Notes: generated from the sequence alone by a model not told the origin. A stretch of 64,000 nt of DNA from Corynebacterium amycolatum SK46 (GCF_000173655.1 NZ_ABZU01000006.1:1-64000), one strand, 5' to 3'; counted from the first letter of the stretch, positions 29,959 through 38,167 are shown. Translations and numbers: made by a program.

Positions 29959-31671
29959 ATGACCCGCCCCTCCTCCGCCGCCTCTACGGTGGGCATCCGG
30001 TCCCGTGCCCTGCGTTTCGCACCGCGCCGCTCGGACTGGTCCCGCGCGACAATCGGGCGCGACCTCTCGGCAGGCCTCATGGTGGCCCTCGTCGCCCTCC
30101 CCCTCGCACTCGGCTTCGGCGTTGCGTCCGGTGTCGGCGCGGCGGCCGGAATTACGACGGCCATCGTCGCGGGTATCCTGGCCGCAGTCTTCGGCGGTAG
30201 TAACGTCCAAGTAAGCGGCCCGACCGGCGCAATGACCGTCGTGTTAATCCCCATCGTGGCCAACCATGGTGCCGATGGGGTGCTCGTCGTCGGCGTGCTG
30301 GCGGGGCTCATGCTGCTCTTGCTGGCGTTCACCGGCGCTGGCCGCGCGATGAAGTACATGCCACTACCTGTCGTCGAAGGTTTCACCGCCGGTATTGCAT
30401 TAATCATCGGCCTCCAACAGCTGCCCGCAGCACTCGGTGTTGACGTGGACGGCGAGAAAGTCCTCGGGTTAGCGTGGGGCTCGATTAAAGCTTGGTTATA
30501 CGCTCCGGCATGGCAGGCGCCCGTGATGACCATTGCGGTGGCGGCTGGAATCGTGCTTGCTGCGCGCATTCGTAGCGGCTTCCCCGCGGCACTGGTATTG
30601 GTAGCTGCCGCGACGGCCATCAACATGCTGGCCGACGGCGGTCTGAAGACAATCGGGTACATCCCGTCGACGTTGCCTGCTCCACGCTGGCCACAGATCC
30701 CGTGGGAGCACCTGGATTCGCTTCTGTTGGCAGCAGTCGCCGTCGCAGCTCTCGGCGCGTTGGAATCGTTACTGTCTGCGACGGTTGCCGACGCAATGAC
30801 TGTTGGCGACCGGCACGATCCCGACCGCGAGCTCTTCGGGCAGGGCGTGGCCAACGTCGTCGCGCCTCTGTTCGGCGGGATTCCCGCGACCGCCGCGATC
30901 GCCCGAACTGCCGTCAATGTGCGGGCAGGCGCAGGCACACGCCTGGCAGCGGTGTTCCATTCGCTGCTGCTGCTCGTCGCCGTACTCGTCGCAGCCCGGT
31001 GGGTGGGCGAGATTCCTCTCGCCGCGCTCGCCGGCGTGCTCATCGCCACTGCGATTCAGATGATCCACCCGCGGAACCTCCGCTCGGTGATACGCGCCAC
31101 CAAGGGCGACGGGGCCACCCTGCTCATCACTGCTGCCGCCACCGTCGTGTTCGACCTTGTCGTCGCCGTACTCATCGGCCTTGTTATGGCGGGCTTCTTC
31201 GCACTGCGCGATACCGCCCGCACGGCGGTGCTGGAAGCCGCCCCGCTAGACGAGGGAGACCACCGCGACAAGGAGCGTGAGCTTCTCGACGAGCACATCG
31301 CCGCCTTCCGTATGGAAGGCCCCCTCTTCTTTGGTGCAGCGCACGATTTCCTCCTCGAGCTCGCTGATGTCTCGTCGGTCAAGGTTGTCGTGCTCCGCAT
31401 GCGCTACGTTACGACGATCGACGCCACCGGCGCCCAGATGCTCGCCGACACGATTGGGCGCCTCGAACGCCGCGGTACCAGGGTCCTGCTCGCAGCCACG
31501 AAGCCCGAACATATTCCGGTGTTGCGCGAACTCGGCGTATTCGACCAACTTGCGCACGAGAATCACGTCTTCGACAACACTCTCGACGCCATCGCCCACG
31601 CCCGACTGCATGCCGCACGCATTCAGCATGAAGAGTCTGATGGCGCACCCGGGACGCCGCAGAGTCAATAG
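29959..31671 (+). CDS. SulP family anion permease with STAS domain
   Basis: 570 residues. The conserved SulP start GRDLSAGLMVALVALPLALGFGVASG is followed by about 11 helices with GGSNVQVSGPTGAMTVVLIP (the anion-site helix). A cytosolic STAS domain at about 440-555 has VVVLRMRYVTTIDATGAQML. SulP members carry sulfate, bicarbonate or other anions. The N-terminal 30 residues are basic and Ser-rich. AAGGAG lies 12 nt before the ATG. Its GC-rich codon use looks like the following metal genes, so it may be part of the acquired segment. Confidence 0.9.
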   Translation: MTRPSSAASTVGIRSRALRFAPRRSDWSRATIGRDLSAGLMVALVALPLALGFGVASGVGAAAGITTAIVAGILAAVFGGSNVQVSGPTGAMTVVLIPIVANHGADGVLVVGVLAGLMLLLLAFTGAGRAMKYMPLPVVEGFTAGIALIIGLQQLPAALGVDVDGEKVLGLAWGSIKAWLYAPAWQAPVMTIAVAAGIVLAARIRSGFPAALVLVAAATAINMLADGGLKTIGYIPSTLPAPRWPQIPWEHLDSLLLAAVAVAALGALESLLSATVADAMTVGDRHDPDRELFGQGVANVVAPLFGGIPATAAIARTAVNVRAGAGTRLAAVFHSLLLLVAVLVAARWVGEIPLAALAGVLIATAIQMIHPRNLRSVIRATKGDGATLLITAAATVVFDLVVAVLIGLVMAGFFALRDTARTAVLEAAPLDEGDHRDKERELLDEHIAAFRMEGPLFFGAAHDFLLELADVSSVKVVVLRMRYVTTIDATGAQMLADTIGRLERRGTRVLLAATKPEHIPVLRELGVFDQLAHENHVFDNTLDAIAHARLHAARIQHEESDGAPGTPQSQ

Positions 31672-31763
31672 CTTGGCTGAGCCAGACAATGGTCACTCCG
31701 TCGCAGTCGCCCCTGCGATCGTGGGTCCACATCCCCATCGCGCGATGCTTGAAAAACCTTTAC

Positions 31764-31805
31764 ACGTTGCACTTAAACTCCTCGACGTGTCGTTGCAAAG
31801 TCACC
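31764..31805. repeat. Copy A of a ychF-3'-end-like repeat (possible attachment site)
   Basis: Starts ACGTTGCACTTAAACTCC and ends TGTCGTTGCAAAGTCACC. Read on the minus strand it encodes VEEFKCNV-stop, a degenerate version of the last codons of ychF ([12 protein letters not shown]). It matches copy B at 34953 over about 42 bp with small gaps. Confidence 0.6.
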
Positions 31806-31860
31806 TTCTCATTCGTGAAGCCGATGTGGGTGTAACCGCTTGGCGCGTAGCATTGGCGAC

Positions 31861-32175
31861 ATGCGCATTTTCACCGTGGGCCACTCCAACCTCGAGTTCG
31901 AGGACTTCGCTGAAATGATCGAGGCTGCCGGTGTGGCATCCATCGTGGATGTGCGCAAGCTTCCCGGGTCCAGGAAGTACCCGTGGTTCAACGGCGACCA
32001 CCTTGCCGAACACCTTCCTACATGTGGCATCACTTACAGCAGAAGCGAGGGCCTCACCGGGATGGGCGTGGACGTCAACGTGAAGATCTTGGACAACTTC
32101 GCCACGCATGTCGCCCCCGCGTTGGGTTGGCAGCCGAATCACGAAGGCCCAGTTACCGGCTATCCCATCGACTAA
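31861..32175 (+). pseudogene. DUF488 protein, C-terminally truncated
   Basis: The first 60 residues are typical DUF488: MRIFTVGHSNLEFEDFAEMI, IVDVRKLPGSRKYPWFNGDHLA and CGITYSRSEGLTG. After that the sequence (MGVDVNVKILDNFATHVAPA) no longer follows the family, and the frame ends at 104 residues against the usual 120-180. The conserved WxxF/RGYADYM region is missing. No ribosome site is visible. It is best seen as a broken gene next to repeat copy A. Confidence 0.6.
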
Positions 32176-32222
32176 TTCCTGCAGGTCGCCAGCTCTTCGC
32201 TTCAATGTCAGTTCAGCGCGCG

Positions 32223-32264
32223 TTGAATAGTTCAGCAATTGCTGTATAGTTCAGCACATGCTGA
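32223..32264 (+). promoter_or_regulatory. cmtR promoter and tandem palindromic operator
   Basis: TTGAAT (32223-32228) and TATAGT (32245-32250) are 16 bp apart. Two palindromes sit on it: CAGCAATTGCTG (32233-32244) in the spacer and TCAGCACATGCTGA (32251-32264) over the transcription start and the ATG at 32258. The word TAGTTCAGCA occurs in both. The ATG is 7 nt after the -10, so the message is probably leaderless and autorepressed by the ArsR-type product. Confidence 0.7.
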
Positions 32265-32617
32265 CTATTGCTTCACGCCTCGACGTCATGAACCGGCTCG
32301 GCCGGGCCATGGCGGATCCGACGCGCTCCAGAATCCTGCTGACCCTACTCGACGGCCCGAGCTACCCAGCCGTGCTTTCGCGCGACCTGGACCTGACCCG
32401 CTCGAACGTCTCGAACCACCTGACCTGCTTGCGTGACTGCGGCATCGTCGTCGCCGAGCCGGAGGGCCGCAAGACACGCTACGAAATCGCCGATCCGCAC
32501 CTCGCGACAGCGCTCAACGCGTTAGTGAACGCGACGTTGGCTGTCGACGAAAACGCCCCGTGCATCGACCCTGAGTGCTCGGTGCCCGGCTGCGACGGAA
32601 AAGGAGCGGACGCATGA
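32258..32617 (+). CDS. cmtR: CmtR-type ArsR/SmtB metal sensor (Cd/Pb-responsive repressor)
   Basis: 119-residue winged-helix repressor. The recognition helix region is LDLTRSNVSNHLTCLRDCG. Cys57 and Cys61 (in LTCLRDC) and Cys102 (in APCIDPEC) fall at the same positions as the Cd/Pb ligands of M. tuberculosis CmtR; Cys107 is an additional Cys nearby. Metal binding would release the operator over its own start codon. The stop overlaps the ATPase start (ATGA at 32614-32617), so sensor and pump are one operon. Confidence 0.9.
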   Translation: MLTIASRLDVMNRLGRAMADPTRSRILLTLLDGPSYPAVLSRDLDLTRSNVSNHLTCLRDCGIVVAEPEGRKTRYEIADPHLATALNALVNATLAVDENAPCIDPECSVPGCDGKGADA

Positions 32618-34506
32618 GTTCAGCATGTGGATGCGAACACGAACCAGCCACGGAGATCGAAGATCTCGATCGGCCATGGTGGAAGGACCCCGAGTTGCTA
32701 CTGCCGATCTTCTCCGGCATAGCCCTCGGCATAGGCCTGGCGCTGGACTGGTCCAGGCTCGAGACACCCGCGACAGTACTGTTCTGGGTCGGCCTGCTGC
32801 TAGGGGCATATACGTTCGCGCCCGGCGCGATCCGAAACCTTGTCACGAAGCGCAAGCTCGGCATTGGTTTGCTGATGACGATCAGCGCGGTCGGCGCGGT
32901 GATCCTCGGTTACGTCGGGGAGGCCGCGGCGCTAGCATTCCTGTACTCGATCGCCGAGGCGCTGGAAGACAAGGCGATGGATCGGGCACAGGGCGGACTG
33001 CGGGCGCTGTTGAAGTTGGTACCGCAGACCGCGACGGTGCTGCGCGACGGCACGTCGGTTGAGGTCGCAGCGAAGGACCTCGTGGCTGGCGAGCTGATGC
33101 TCGTGCGCCCCGGAGAGCGGATTGCCACGGATGGCATCATTCGGTCTGGGCGCTCCAGCCTTGACACCTCAGCGATCACCGGAGAATCCATTCCGGAGGA
33201 GGTTGCGCCCGGCGACGAGGTGCCCGTGGGAGCAATCAACTCCGCCGGCGTGCTGGAGGTCGAGACGACCGCAGCTGGAACGGACAACTCGCTGACCACA
33301 CTCGTGGACCTGGTCGAGCAGGCACAGGCGGAAAAGGGCGACCGCGCCCGGATCGCCGACCGGATTGCCCAACCCCTAGTGCCCGGGGTGATGATCCTGG
33401 CGGTGCTGGTCGGCATGATTGGCTCGCTGCTGGGCGACCCCGAGACGTGGATCACCCGCGCGTTGGTGGTCCTGGTCGCAGCATCGCCGTGTGCGCTGGC
33501 AATCTCCGTGCCGCTGACGGTCGTGGCCGCGATCGGCGCGGCCAGCCAGTTCGGCGTGGTCATCAAATCCGGCGCGGCGTTCGAGCGACTCGGCGGCATC
33601 CGTCACCTGGCGGTGGACAAGACCGGAACCCTTACCCGCAACCAGCCCGAGGTTACCGACGTGGTCCCGGCAGACGGATTCGATCGGGCTCAGGTGCTTG
33701 CTTTCGCGGCGGCAGTTGAGCAGCAATCGACGCACCCCCTCGCCGCTGCGATCGCGGCAGCGGGGCCCGAAGCGCCCGCTGCCTTGGACATCAGCGAGGA
33801 AGCCGGGCATGGCATCGGCGGCACCGTCGAAGGTCGACGGGTACTTGTGGGCAGTCCCCGGTGGATCGACGCCGGGCCACTGAAGGCAGACGTTGAGCGC
33901 ATGGAGTCCGAGGGTCAAACCTGCGTCCTTGTCACCGTCGATGACGCCCTCTCCGGGGCGATCGGGGTCCGCGACGAACTGCGGCCCGAGGTGCCCGAAG
34001 CTGTGCAGACCCTGCACGCCAACGGCGTGGAAGTGAGCATGCTCACCGGCGACAACACTCGCACCGCCCGGGCGCTGGCTGAAATCGCCGGAATCGACGA
34101 CGTGCGCGCCGAGCTGCGTCCAGAGGACAAGGCAAGCATCGTCGCCGAGCTCTCCGCCAAGACGCCGACGGCGATGATCGGCGACGGCATCAACGACGCG
34201 CCGGCATTGGCGGGCGCGACGGTGGGCATCGCGATGGGGGCAACCGGTTCTGACGCCGCGATCGAGTCCGCTGACGTCGCCTTCACCGGCCACGACCTCC
34301 GGCTGATCCCGCAGGCGCTGCAGCACGCCCGCCGAGGCAGCAGGATTATTAACCAGAACATCGTGCTGTCTCTGGCCATCATCATCGTGTTGATGCCGCT
34401 GGCGATTAGCGGCGTGCTGGGTCTGGCCGCCGTCGTATTGGTTCACGAGGTCGCTGAAGTTATCGTGATCTTGAACGGCCTGCGGGCCGCGCGAGCGAAG
34501 CACTGA
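32614..34506 (+). CDS. P1B-type heavy-metal-transporting ATPase with SPC motif
   Basis: 630-residue metal efflux pump. Catalytic motifs: ITGES, phosphorylated Asp335 in AVDKTGTLT, STHPLA and MIGDGINDAP. The membrane ion site is Ser291-Pro292-Cys293 (AASPCALAISVP), with His611-Glu612 in the last helix (VLVHEVAEV). SPC with a late HE is the pattern of P1B-4 pumps (Co, Fe, Zn, Cd), rather than CPC pumps for Cu or Cd/Pb. There is no HMA domain; a short Cys/His N-terminus (SSACGCEHEP) could deliver metal. AAAAGGAG precedes the ATG at 32614. Control by CmtR points to Cd or Pb as inducers. Confidence 0.9.
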   Translation: MSSACGCEHEPATEIEDLDRPWWKDPELLLPIFSGIALGIGLALDWSRLETPATVLFWVGLLLGAYTFAPGAIRNLVTKRKLGIGLLMTISAVGAVILGYVGEAAALAFLYSIAEALEDKAMDRAQGGLRALLKLVPQTATVLRDGTSVEVAAKDLVAGELMLVRPGERIATDGIIRSGRSSLDTSAITGESIPEEVAPGDEVPVGAINSAGVLEVETTAAGTDNSLTTLVDLVEQAQAEKGDRARIADRIAQPLVPGVMILAVLVGMIGSLLGDPETWITRALVVLVAASPCALAISVPLTVVAAIGAASQFGVVIKSGAAFERLGGIRHLAVDKTGTLTRNQPEVTDVVPADGFDRAQVLAFAAAVEQQSTHPLAAAIAAAGPEAPAALDISEEAGHGIGGTVEGRRVLVGSPRWIDAGPLKADVERMESEGQTCVLVTVDDALSGAIGVRDELRPEVPEAVQTLHANGVEVSMLTGDNTRTARALAEIAGIDDVRAELRPEDKASIVAELSAKTPTAMIGDGINDAPALAGATVGIAMGATGSDAAIESADVAFTGHDLRLIPQALQHARRGSRIINQNIVLSLAIIIVLMPLAISGVLGLAAVVLVHEVAEVIVILNGLRAARAKH

Positions 34507-34584
34507 GACACACCTTCGCCCAGCGCGCTGACTCTCCAGCGCGGATCTTGGAAGGATCGCGCTGCTCAGGGACCAAGCGTCGCC

Positions 34585-34950
34585 TCAAAACTTTTGAAGC
34601 CGAGCTTCATCGACACGACCCGCGACTACCTGGGCAGTGTATTTGGCAAAGGGCCCGACACCCATCAGGGTTGCCGAGCCGTCGCCGGTCCAGTTGCCGT
34701 AACCAACTAGATGGAGATTCTTCACCGCGGTTTCGCGGCCGCGCATGAGATGGCGAAATGGGCCGAGGGCCGGACGGAAACCAGTGCACCAGATCAGATG
34801 GTCGTGGTCGAGCTCGCTCAAACTATCGAAGATGGGGGCAGCGGTGAGCTGGCCGGAATCGGCGAGCTCACGTAGATGAGGAAGCGCGAGAATGTCCCCG
34901 AGGTTCGGGCCGGAATCGCCACCGAGAATCCGGCGGCGGCTGCCCGCGTT
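34585..34950 (-). pseudogene. Flavin-dependent monooxygenase (ArsO-like) C-terminal fragment
   Basis: The frame reads RRILGGDSGPNLGDILALPH, then DHDHLIWCTGFRPALGPF and NLHLVGYGNWTGDGSATLMG. These are the C-terminal motifs of NAD(P)/FAD monooxygenases found with arsenic resistance genes. The N-terminal FAD and NADPH domains are absent: upstream the sequence runs directly into repeat copy B. An internal ATG at 34821 could express a short piece, but the gene is not functional as an enzyme. Confidence 0.65.
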
Positions 34951-34952
34951 AA

Positions 34953-34994
34953 ACGTTGAACTTGAATTCGACGGTATGTCGTTGCAAAGTTACC
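34953..34994. repeat. Copy B of the ychF-3'-end-like repeat
   Basis: On the minus strand it encodes TVEFKFNV-stop, almost the exact C-terminus of YchF. Nineteen of the first 20 bases equal those at the true ychF end (38172-38191). It continues with ATGTCGTTGCAAAGTTACC, shared with copy A. Confidence 0.7.
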
Positions 34995-35030
34995 CCCTCT
35001 CGTTAACACCATCAAAAGGAGTGTTATCCA

Positions 35031-35279
35031 ATGAAAGCGTTCGGCTTCTTAAGCTTCGGGCATTACGCCTTCGGCAGCTAGTGCGGGCCATCTGCGGAAA
35101 AGATCGCCAAGACTCGTCTGGAGATCACCCAGGCTGCGGACGAAATCGGCGTGAACAACGCGTCCTTCCGAGTCCACCACTTCGCGCTGCAGGCCTCCGC
35201 CCCGATGCCGCTGCTGTGTGCTATCGCGGCCACCACCAAAATCATCGAGGTGGGCACCGGCGGCATCGACATGCGCTAG
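35031..35279 (+). pseudogene. Luciferase-like flavin oxidoreductase, N-terminal fragment
   Basis: An AAAAGGAG site is followed by MKAFGFLSFGHYAFGS, then an in-frame TAG. The frame resumes with AADEIGVNNASFRVHHFALQ, PMPLLCAIAATTKIIEVGTG and ends at TAG after GIDMR. This is the start of an LLM-class monooxygenase (about 330 residues when complete); two thirds are missing. It lies just inside repeat copy B. Confidence 0.65.
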
Positions 35280-35322
35280 CGCATATCGGGGTTGTAGCGT
35301 TTGAGTCATTGACTCCCGCCGT

Positions 35323-35712
35323 CTACAAGTACCTACACACTTGATCGGTGCTGCACGTTTCAGGATCCGGGTGCGCGGCGTCCTGGCTAAGGTCCGCGAT
35401 AGTGTCGCGCAGCACGGAGAGCTGCGTGATCTGCTGCTCGATCTCAGCGAGGCGCACGTCAAGCAGGTCGCGCACGTGCTCGCAGGGCGCATGGCCGCCG
35501 TCGCGGATGTCGAGGATCTGGCGGATCTGGGCGAGGGTGAGGCCCGCGGCCTGGCCGCGGTGGATGAAGTCGATCCGAGCGACCGTCTCGGGCGCGTAGT
35601 CGCGGTATCCGGACGGCGTGCGCTCGGTCGGGGGCAGAAGGCCCTGTTCCTCGTAGAAGCGAAGGGTCTTCGCGGTAGTGCCTGCCCTCTCGGCGAGTTC
35701 TCCGATCCACAT
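35323..35712 (-). CDS. merR: MerR family heavy-metal-responsive regulator
   Basis: 129 residues: the MerR DNA-binding head IGELAERAGTTAKTLRFYEE is followed by YRDYAPETVARIDFIHRGQAAGLTL, a long dimerisation helix, and metal-binding cysteines APCEHV and CSTDQVC near the C-terminus. It is transcribed away from merA, with the shared dyad between them. GGAGGG precedes the ATG. The Cys placement fits a thiophilic metal such as Hg2+; a Zn/Cd/Pb sensor is also possible, and the merA neighbour favours mercury. Confidence 0.88.
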   Translation of the reverse strand: MWIGELAERAGTTAKTLRFYEEQGLLPPTERTPSGYRDYAPETVARIDFIHRGQAAGLTLAQIRQILDIRDGGHAPCEHVRDLLDVRLAEIEQQITQLSVLRDTIADLSQDAAHPDPETCSTDQVCRYL

Positions 35713-35736
35713 TGCTGTCTCCCTCCGTGGCCGCGC

Positions 35737-35768
35737 TTGACCTTCCCCTGCACTGGAAGGTCCAGTAT
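35737..35768 (+). promoter_or_regulatory. MerR-type operator/promoter for merA
   Basis: TTGACC (35737-35742) is followed by the perfect dyad ACCTTCC-8 nt-GGAAGGT (35740-35761) and a poor -10 CAGTAT about 20 bp downstream. The overlong spacer and the dyad inside it are the hallmark of MerR-activated promoters; the site closely resembles CueR-type boxes. Confidence 0.75.
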
Positions 35769-35810
35769 GGCTGAGACAGAGCAGAAAGCCAAGAGTTGAC
35801 AGGAGTAGCG

Positions 35811-37232
35811 ATGCCTACGAAGTACGATCTCGCCATCATCGGATCGGGAGGCGGCGCGTTCGCCGCTGCGATCCGCGCCAACACGCTCGGGAAGTCGGTG
35901 GTGATGATCGAGCGCGGGACGCTCGGCGGCACCTGCGTGAACACGGGCTGCGTCCCGTCGAAGGCGCTCATTGCCGCGGCCGGCGCGCGGCACGTCGCGG
36001 TCGACGCCGCAACCCGGTTCCCCGGGATCGCGACGACGGCGGATCCCGTCGACATGCCCGCGCTGATCGCTGGGAAGCAAGCGTTGGTGGAGTCGCTGCG
36101 CGGCGAGAAGTACGCCGACGTCGCCGACTCCTACGGCTGGCAGGTCCTCCGCGGCGACGCCTCGTTCGTGGGCACCCCTGATGCGCCGGTTCTCGATGTT
36201 GCCGGATCCGACGGAAGCGTCGAGACCATCGAGGCCCACCACTACCTGGTCGCGACTGGTTCTCGCCCGTGGGCACCGCCGATCGACGGCCTGGAGGAGA
36301 CCGGATACCTGACCTCGACCACGGCGATGGAGCTGACGGAGGTCCCCGAGTCGCTGCTGGTGCTCGGCGGCGGCTACGTCGCCCTGGAGCAGGCGCAGCT
36401 GTTCGCCCGCCTCGGCTCGCAGGTCACGCTGCTCGTGCGGTCCCGGCTCGCCTCGAAGGAGGAGCCGGAGGTGTCGAAGGCGCTCCAGGAGGTGTTCGCC
36501 GACGAGGGCATCCGCGTCGTCAGCCGCGCAGTGCCCACCCGGGTCTCCCGCGGCACGGGAGGCGAGGCCGTCGTGACCGCCGCCTTGTCCGGCGGCTCGC
36601 AGGAGTTCCGCGCCGACCAGGTCCTGGTCGCCCTCGGACGCCGTCCCGTCACCGATGGCCTGAACCTCGATGCGGTCGGGGTGAATACCGGAGACTCCGG
36701 CGAGGTGGTCGTCTCCGACCGGCTGCAGTCCTCGAACCCGCGGGTCTGGGCCGCGGGCGACGTGACCGGGCACCCCGAGTTCGTCTACGTCGCCGCCCAC
36801 CACGGCACCCTCGTCGCCGAGAACGCGTTCGCCAACGCCGACCGGTCCGTCGACTACGCCCGCCTGCCGCGGGTGACGTTCACCGGGCCCGCGATCGGCG
36901 CGGTCGGGATGACCGAGAAGGACGTCCTCGCCGCGGGGATCCGCTGCGACTGCCGCGTCCTGCCCCTGCACCACGTGCCCCGCGCCTTGGTGAACCGCGA
37001 CACCCGCGGGTTCATCAAGATCGTCGTGAACGCCGAGACGAAAGAGATCCTCGGCCTGACCGCCGTCGCCAAGGACGCCGGGGAGCTCGCCGCCGCAGGC
37101 GTCCACGTGCTCGGCAGGACCGTCGCCGAGGTCGCCAACGCCTGGGCCCCCTACCTGACCATGGCCGAGGGCATCCGGATCGCCGCGAAGGCCTTCACCA
37201 CCGACCCGTCGCTGCTGTCGTGCTGCGCATGA
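35811..37232 (+). CDS. merA: Mercuric reductase
   Basis: NADPH- and FAD-dependent reduction of Hg2+ to volatile Hg0 in the cytoplasm. 473 residues: FAD fold LAIIGSGGGAFAAAIRA, redox pair Cys42/Cys47 in GGTCVNTGCVPSK, NADPH fold LLVLGGGYVALEQAQLF, FAD site VWAAGDVTG, dimer interface with YLTMAEGIRIAAKAF, and the C-terminal Cys471-Cys472 pair (SLLSCCA) that hands over mercury. The N-terminal metallochaperone domain of some MerA is absent. AGGAG lies 6 nt before ATG 35811. Very GC-rich codon use suggests transfer from another actinobacterium. Confidence 0.93.
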   Translation: MPTKYDLAIIGSGGGAFAAAIRANTLGKSVVMIERGTLGGTCVNTGCVPSKALIAAAGARHVAVDAATRFPGIATTADPVDMPALIAGKQALVESLRGEKYADVADSYGWQVLRGDASFVGTPDAPVLDVAGSDGSVETIEAHHYLVATGSRPWAPPIDGLEETGYLTSTTAMELTEVPESLLVLGGGYVALEQAQLFARLGSQVTLLVRSRLASKEEPEVSKALQEVFADEGIRVVSRAVPTRVSRGTGGEAVVTAALSGGSQEFRADQVLVALGRRPVTDGLNLDAVGVNTGDSGEVVVSDRLQSSNPRVWAAGDVTGHPEFVYVAAHHGTLVAENAFANADRSVDYARLPRVTFTGPAIGAVGMTEKDVLAAGIRCDCRVLPLHHVPRALVNRDTRGFIKIVVNAETKEILGLTAVAKDAGELAAAGVHVLGRTVAEVANAWAPYLTMAEGIRIAAKAFTTDPSLLSCCA

Positions 37233-37579
37233 ACGGCAACGCAGGCAATCGGGGAGATCTCATCCTGAAGCAGACGATGAGCGCCGATCAGGACCGCGAC
37301 GAATGGCGCGCCGGTCCCGTCGTCGCTGCAGTGACCGGGCTGCTCTTGCTGGCATGCTGCGCGCTTCCGTCGCTGCTCTGCTGCGGCCTGCCGTTCATCG
37401 CGGCGGGCGGAGCACTCGCAGGCGTCGGTGGGCTCCTCGGTAATCCCTGGATCATCGGTGCCGGGACCGCCGTCGTGATGGCCGTCATGGCGGGGATGCT
37501 CGTCAGGCTACGGCGGCGGCACCGGCGCCGCAGGTCCGGCTGCTGCGAAAATCCTTCGACCACTGATCGGAACCGGTAG
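37229..37579 (+). CDS. Small Cys-pair membrane protein of the mercury operon (MerT-like role)
   Basis: 116 residues with two hydrophobic helices. The first carries two cysteine pairs (LLACCALPSLLCCGLPF), the second is AAGGALAGVGGLLGNPWIIG with VVMAVMAGMLV. A basic tail with another CC (RRSGCCENPSTTDRNR) follows. The start overlaps the merA stop (ATGA). Paired cysteines in membrane helices are how MerT, MerF and MerC pass Hg2+ to MerA, but the sequence is not clearly any of these. An internal ATG at 37274-37276 is an alternative start. Confidence 0.75.
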   Translation: MNGNAGNRGDLILKQTMSADQDRDEWRAGPVVAAVTGLLLLACCALPSLLCCGLPFIAAGGALAGVGGLLGNPWIIGAGTAVVMAVMAGMLVRLRRRHRRRRSGCCENPSTTDRNR

Positions 37580-37771
37580 TTCGAGCGGATCCAGCGATCA
37601 CTGCCACCTGCGGAGGCCGCTAAAATCGAAGCCCGACGGGAGAAGGAGGAGCAAAAAGCGTTCGAATCAACCGGTGACGAGGATAATACTGAGGCTGGAT
37701 CCCGGCCGTCGCGACGCGGTCTCCGCTTCCGCCGAGACGAGAAAGGGTTGTGGGCACCTAGGCTGGGCGGC

Positions 37772-38164
37772 ATGAACGACATGACCATAGCGCCCGGCCC
37801 GGGGATCCCCGACGGTGCGGTCATCGCCGCCGCCGATCTCGCGGAGCGTTTCGCGGAATCGTCGACTCCAGGCAGCCAGGGCGTCAACACGACGGACGGC
37901 AAAGCTCAGCTTTCCATCAATGTCGCCGAATGCGCATCGCTTACCGACGCCCAGCGTCACCGTGTCTCGCACAACCTCGAGCACCGCCTAGACGGCTCCG
38001 TCTTTACCGTGACTGCGTCGACTCAGCGGTCTGTGTTTCGCTCCTGGTCCTCTCGCTTGCACCTGCTACACAGCCTCGTGCCCCCGGGCCGTAGCGTTCG
38101 GGGGAGCACAATAGCCCCAGTCCTCATCACGTCCCGGGATCAAAGAGTTCCTCGCAGAGGTTAA
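37772..38164 (+). pseudogene. ArfB-like peptide-release factor, GGQ motif lost and 3' end scrambled
   Basis: MNDMTIAPGPGIPDGAVIAA, FAESSTPGSQGVNTTDGKAQ and LDGSVFTVTASTQRS follow actinobacterial ArfB/YaeJ (codon-independent ribosome rescue hydrolase). The catalytic GGQ is Gly34-Ser35-Gln36, so hydrolysis is unlikely. After STQRS the family's Arg-rich C-terminal tail is replaced by unrelated sequence to a stop 4 bp before the ychF end. The same frame is open upstream (from about 37580) with a charged helix (PPAEAAKIEARREKEEQKAF), probably a remnant of another gene. Confidence 0.68.
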
Positions 38165-38167
38165 GCA

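Noticed and set aside
29928..31049. 373-codon minus-strand frame over the SulP gene
   Set aside because: Low-complexity Ala/Thr/Ser translation, caused by GC-rich codons of the real transporter.
31786..31805. GTTGCAAAGT in repeat copies A and B as an IS6-family inverted repeat end
   Set aside because: IS6-type ends contain TGTTGCAAA, but the copies here lack the leading GG(C/T)(A/T)CT, have the same orientation, no transposase is near, and the adjoining bases encode the ychF end. Kept only as an alternative.
35049..37106. Open frame of 685 codons on the minus strand across merA
   Set aside because: It is the antisense of merA and merR in very GC-rich sequence. The plus-strand merA has all catalytic motifs; the antisense product is Arg/Gly/Ala-rich without a fold.
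37288..37902. 204-codon minus-strand frame over the MerT-like gene and the ArfB remnant
   Set aside because: Ser/Pro/Ala-rich shadow; the plus strand has overlapping starts and recognisable proteins.
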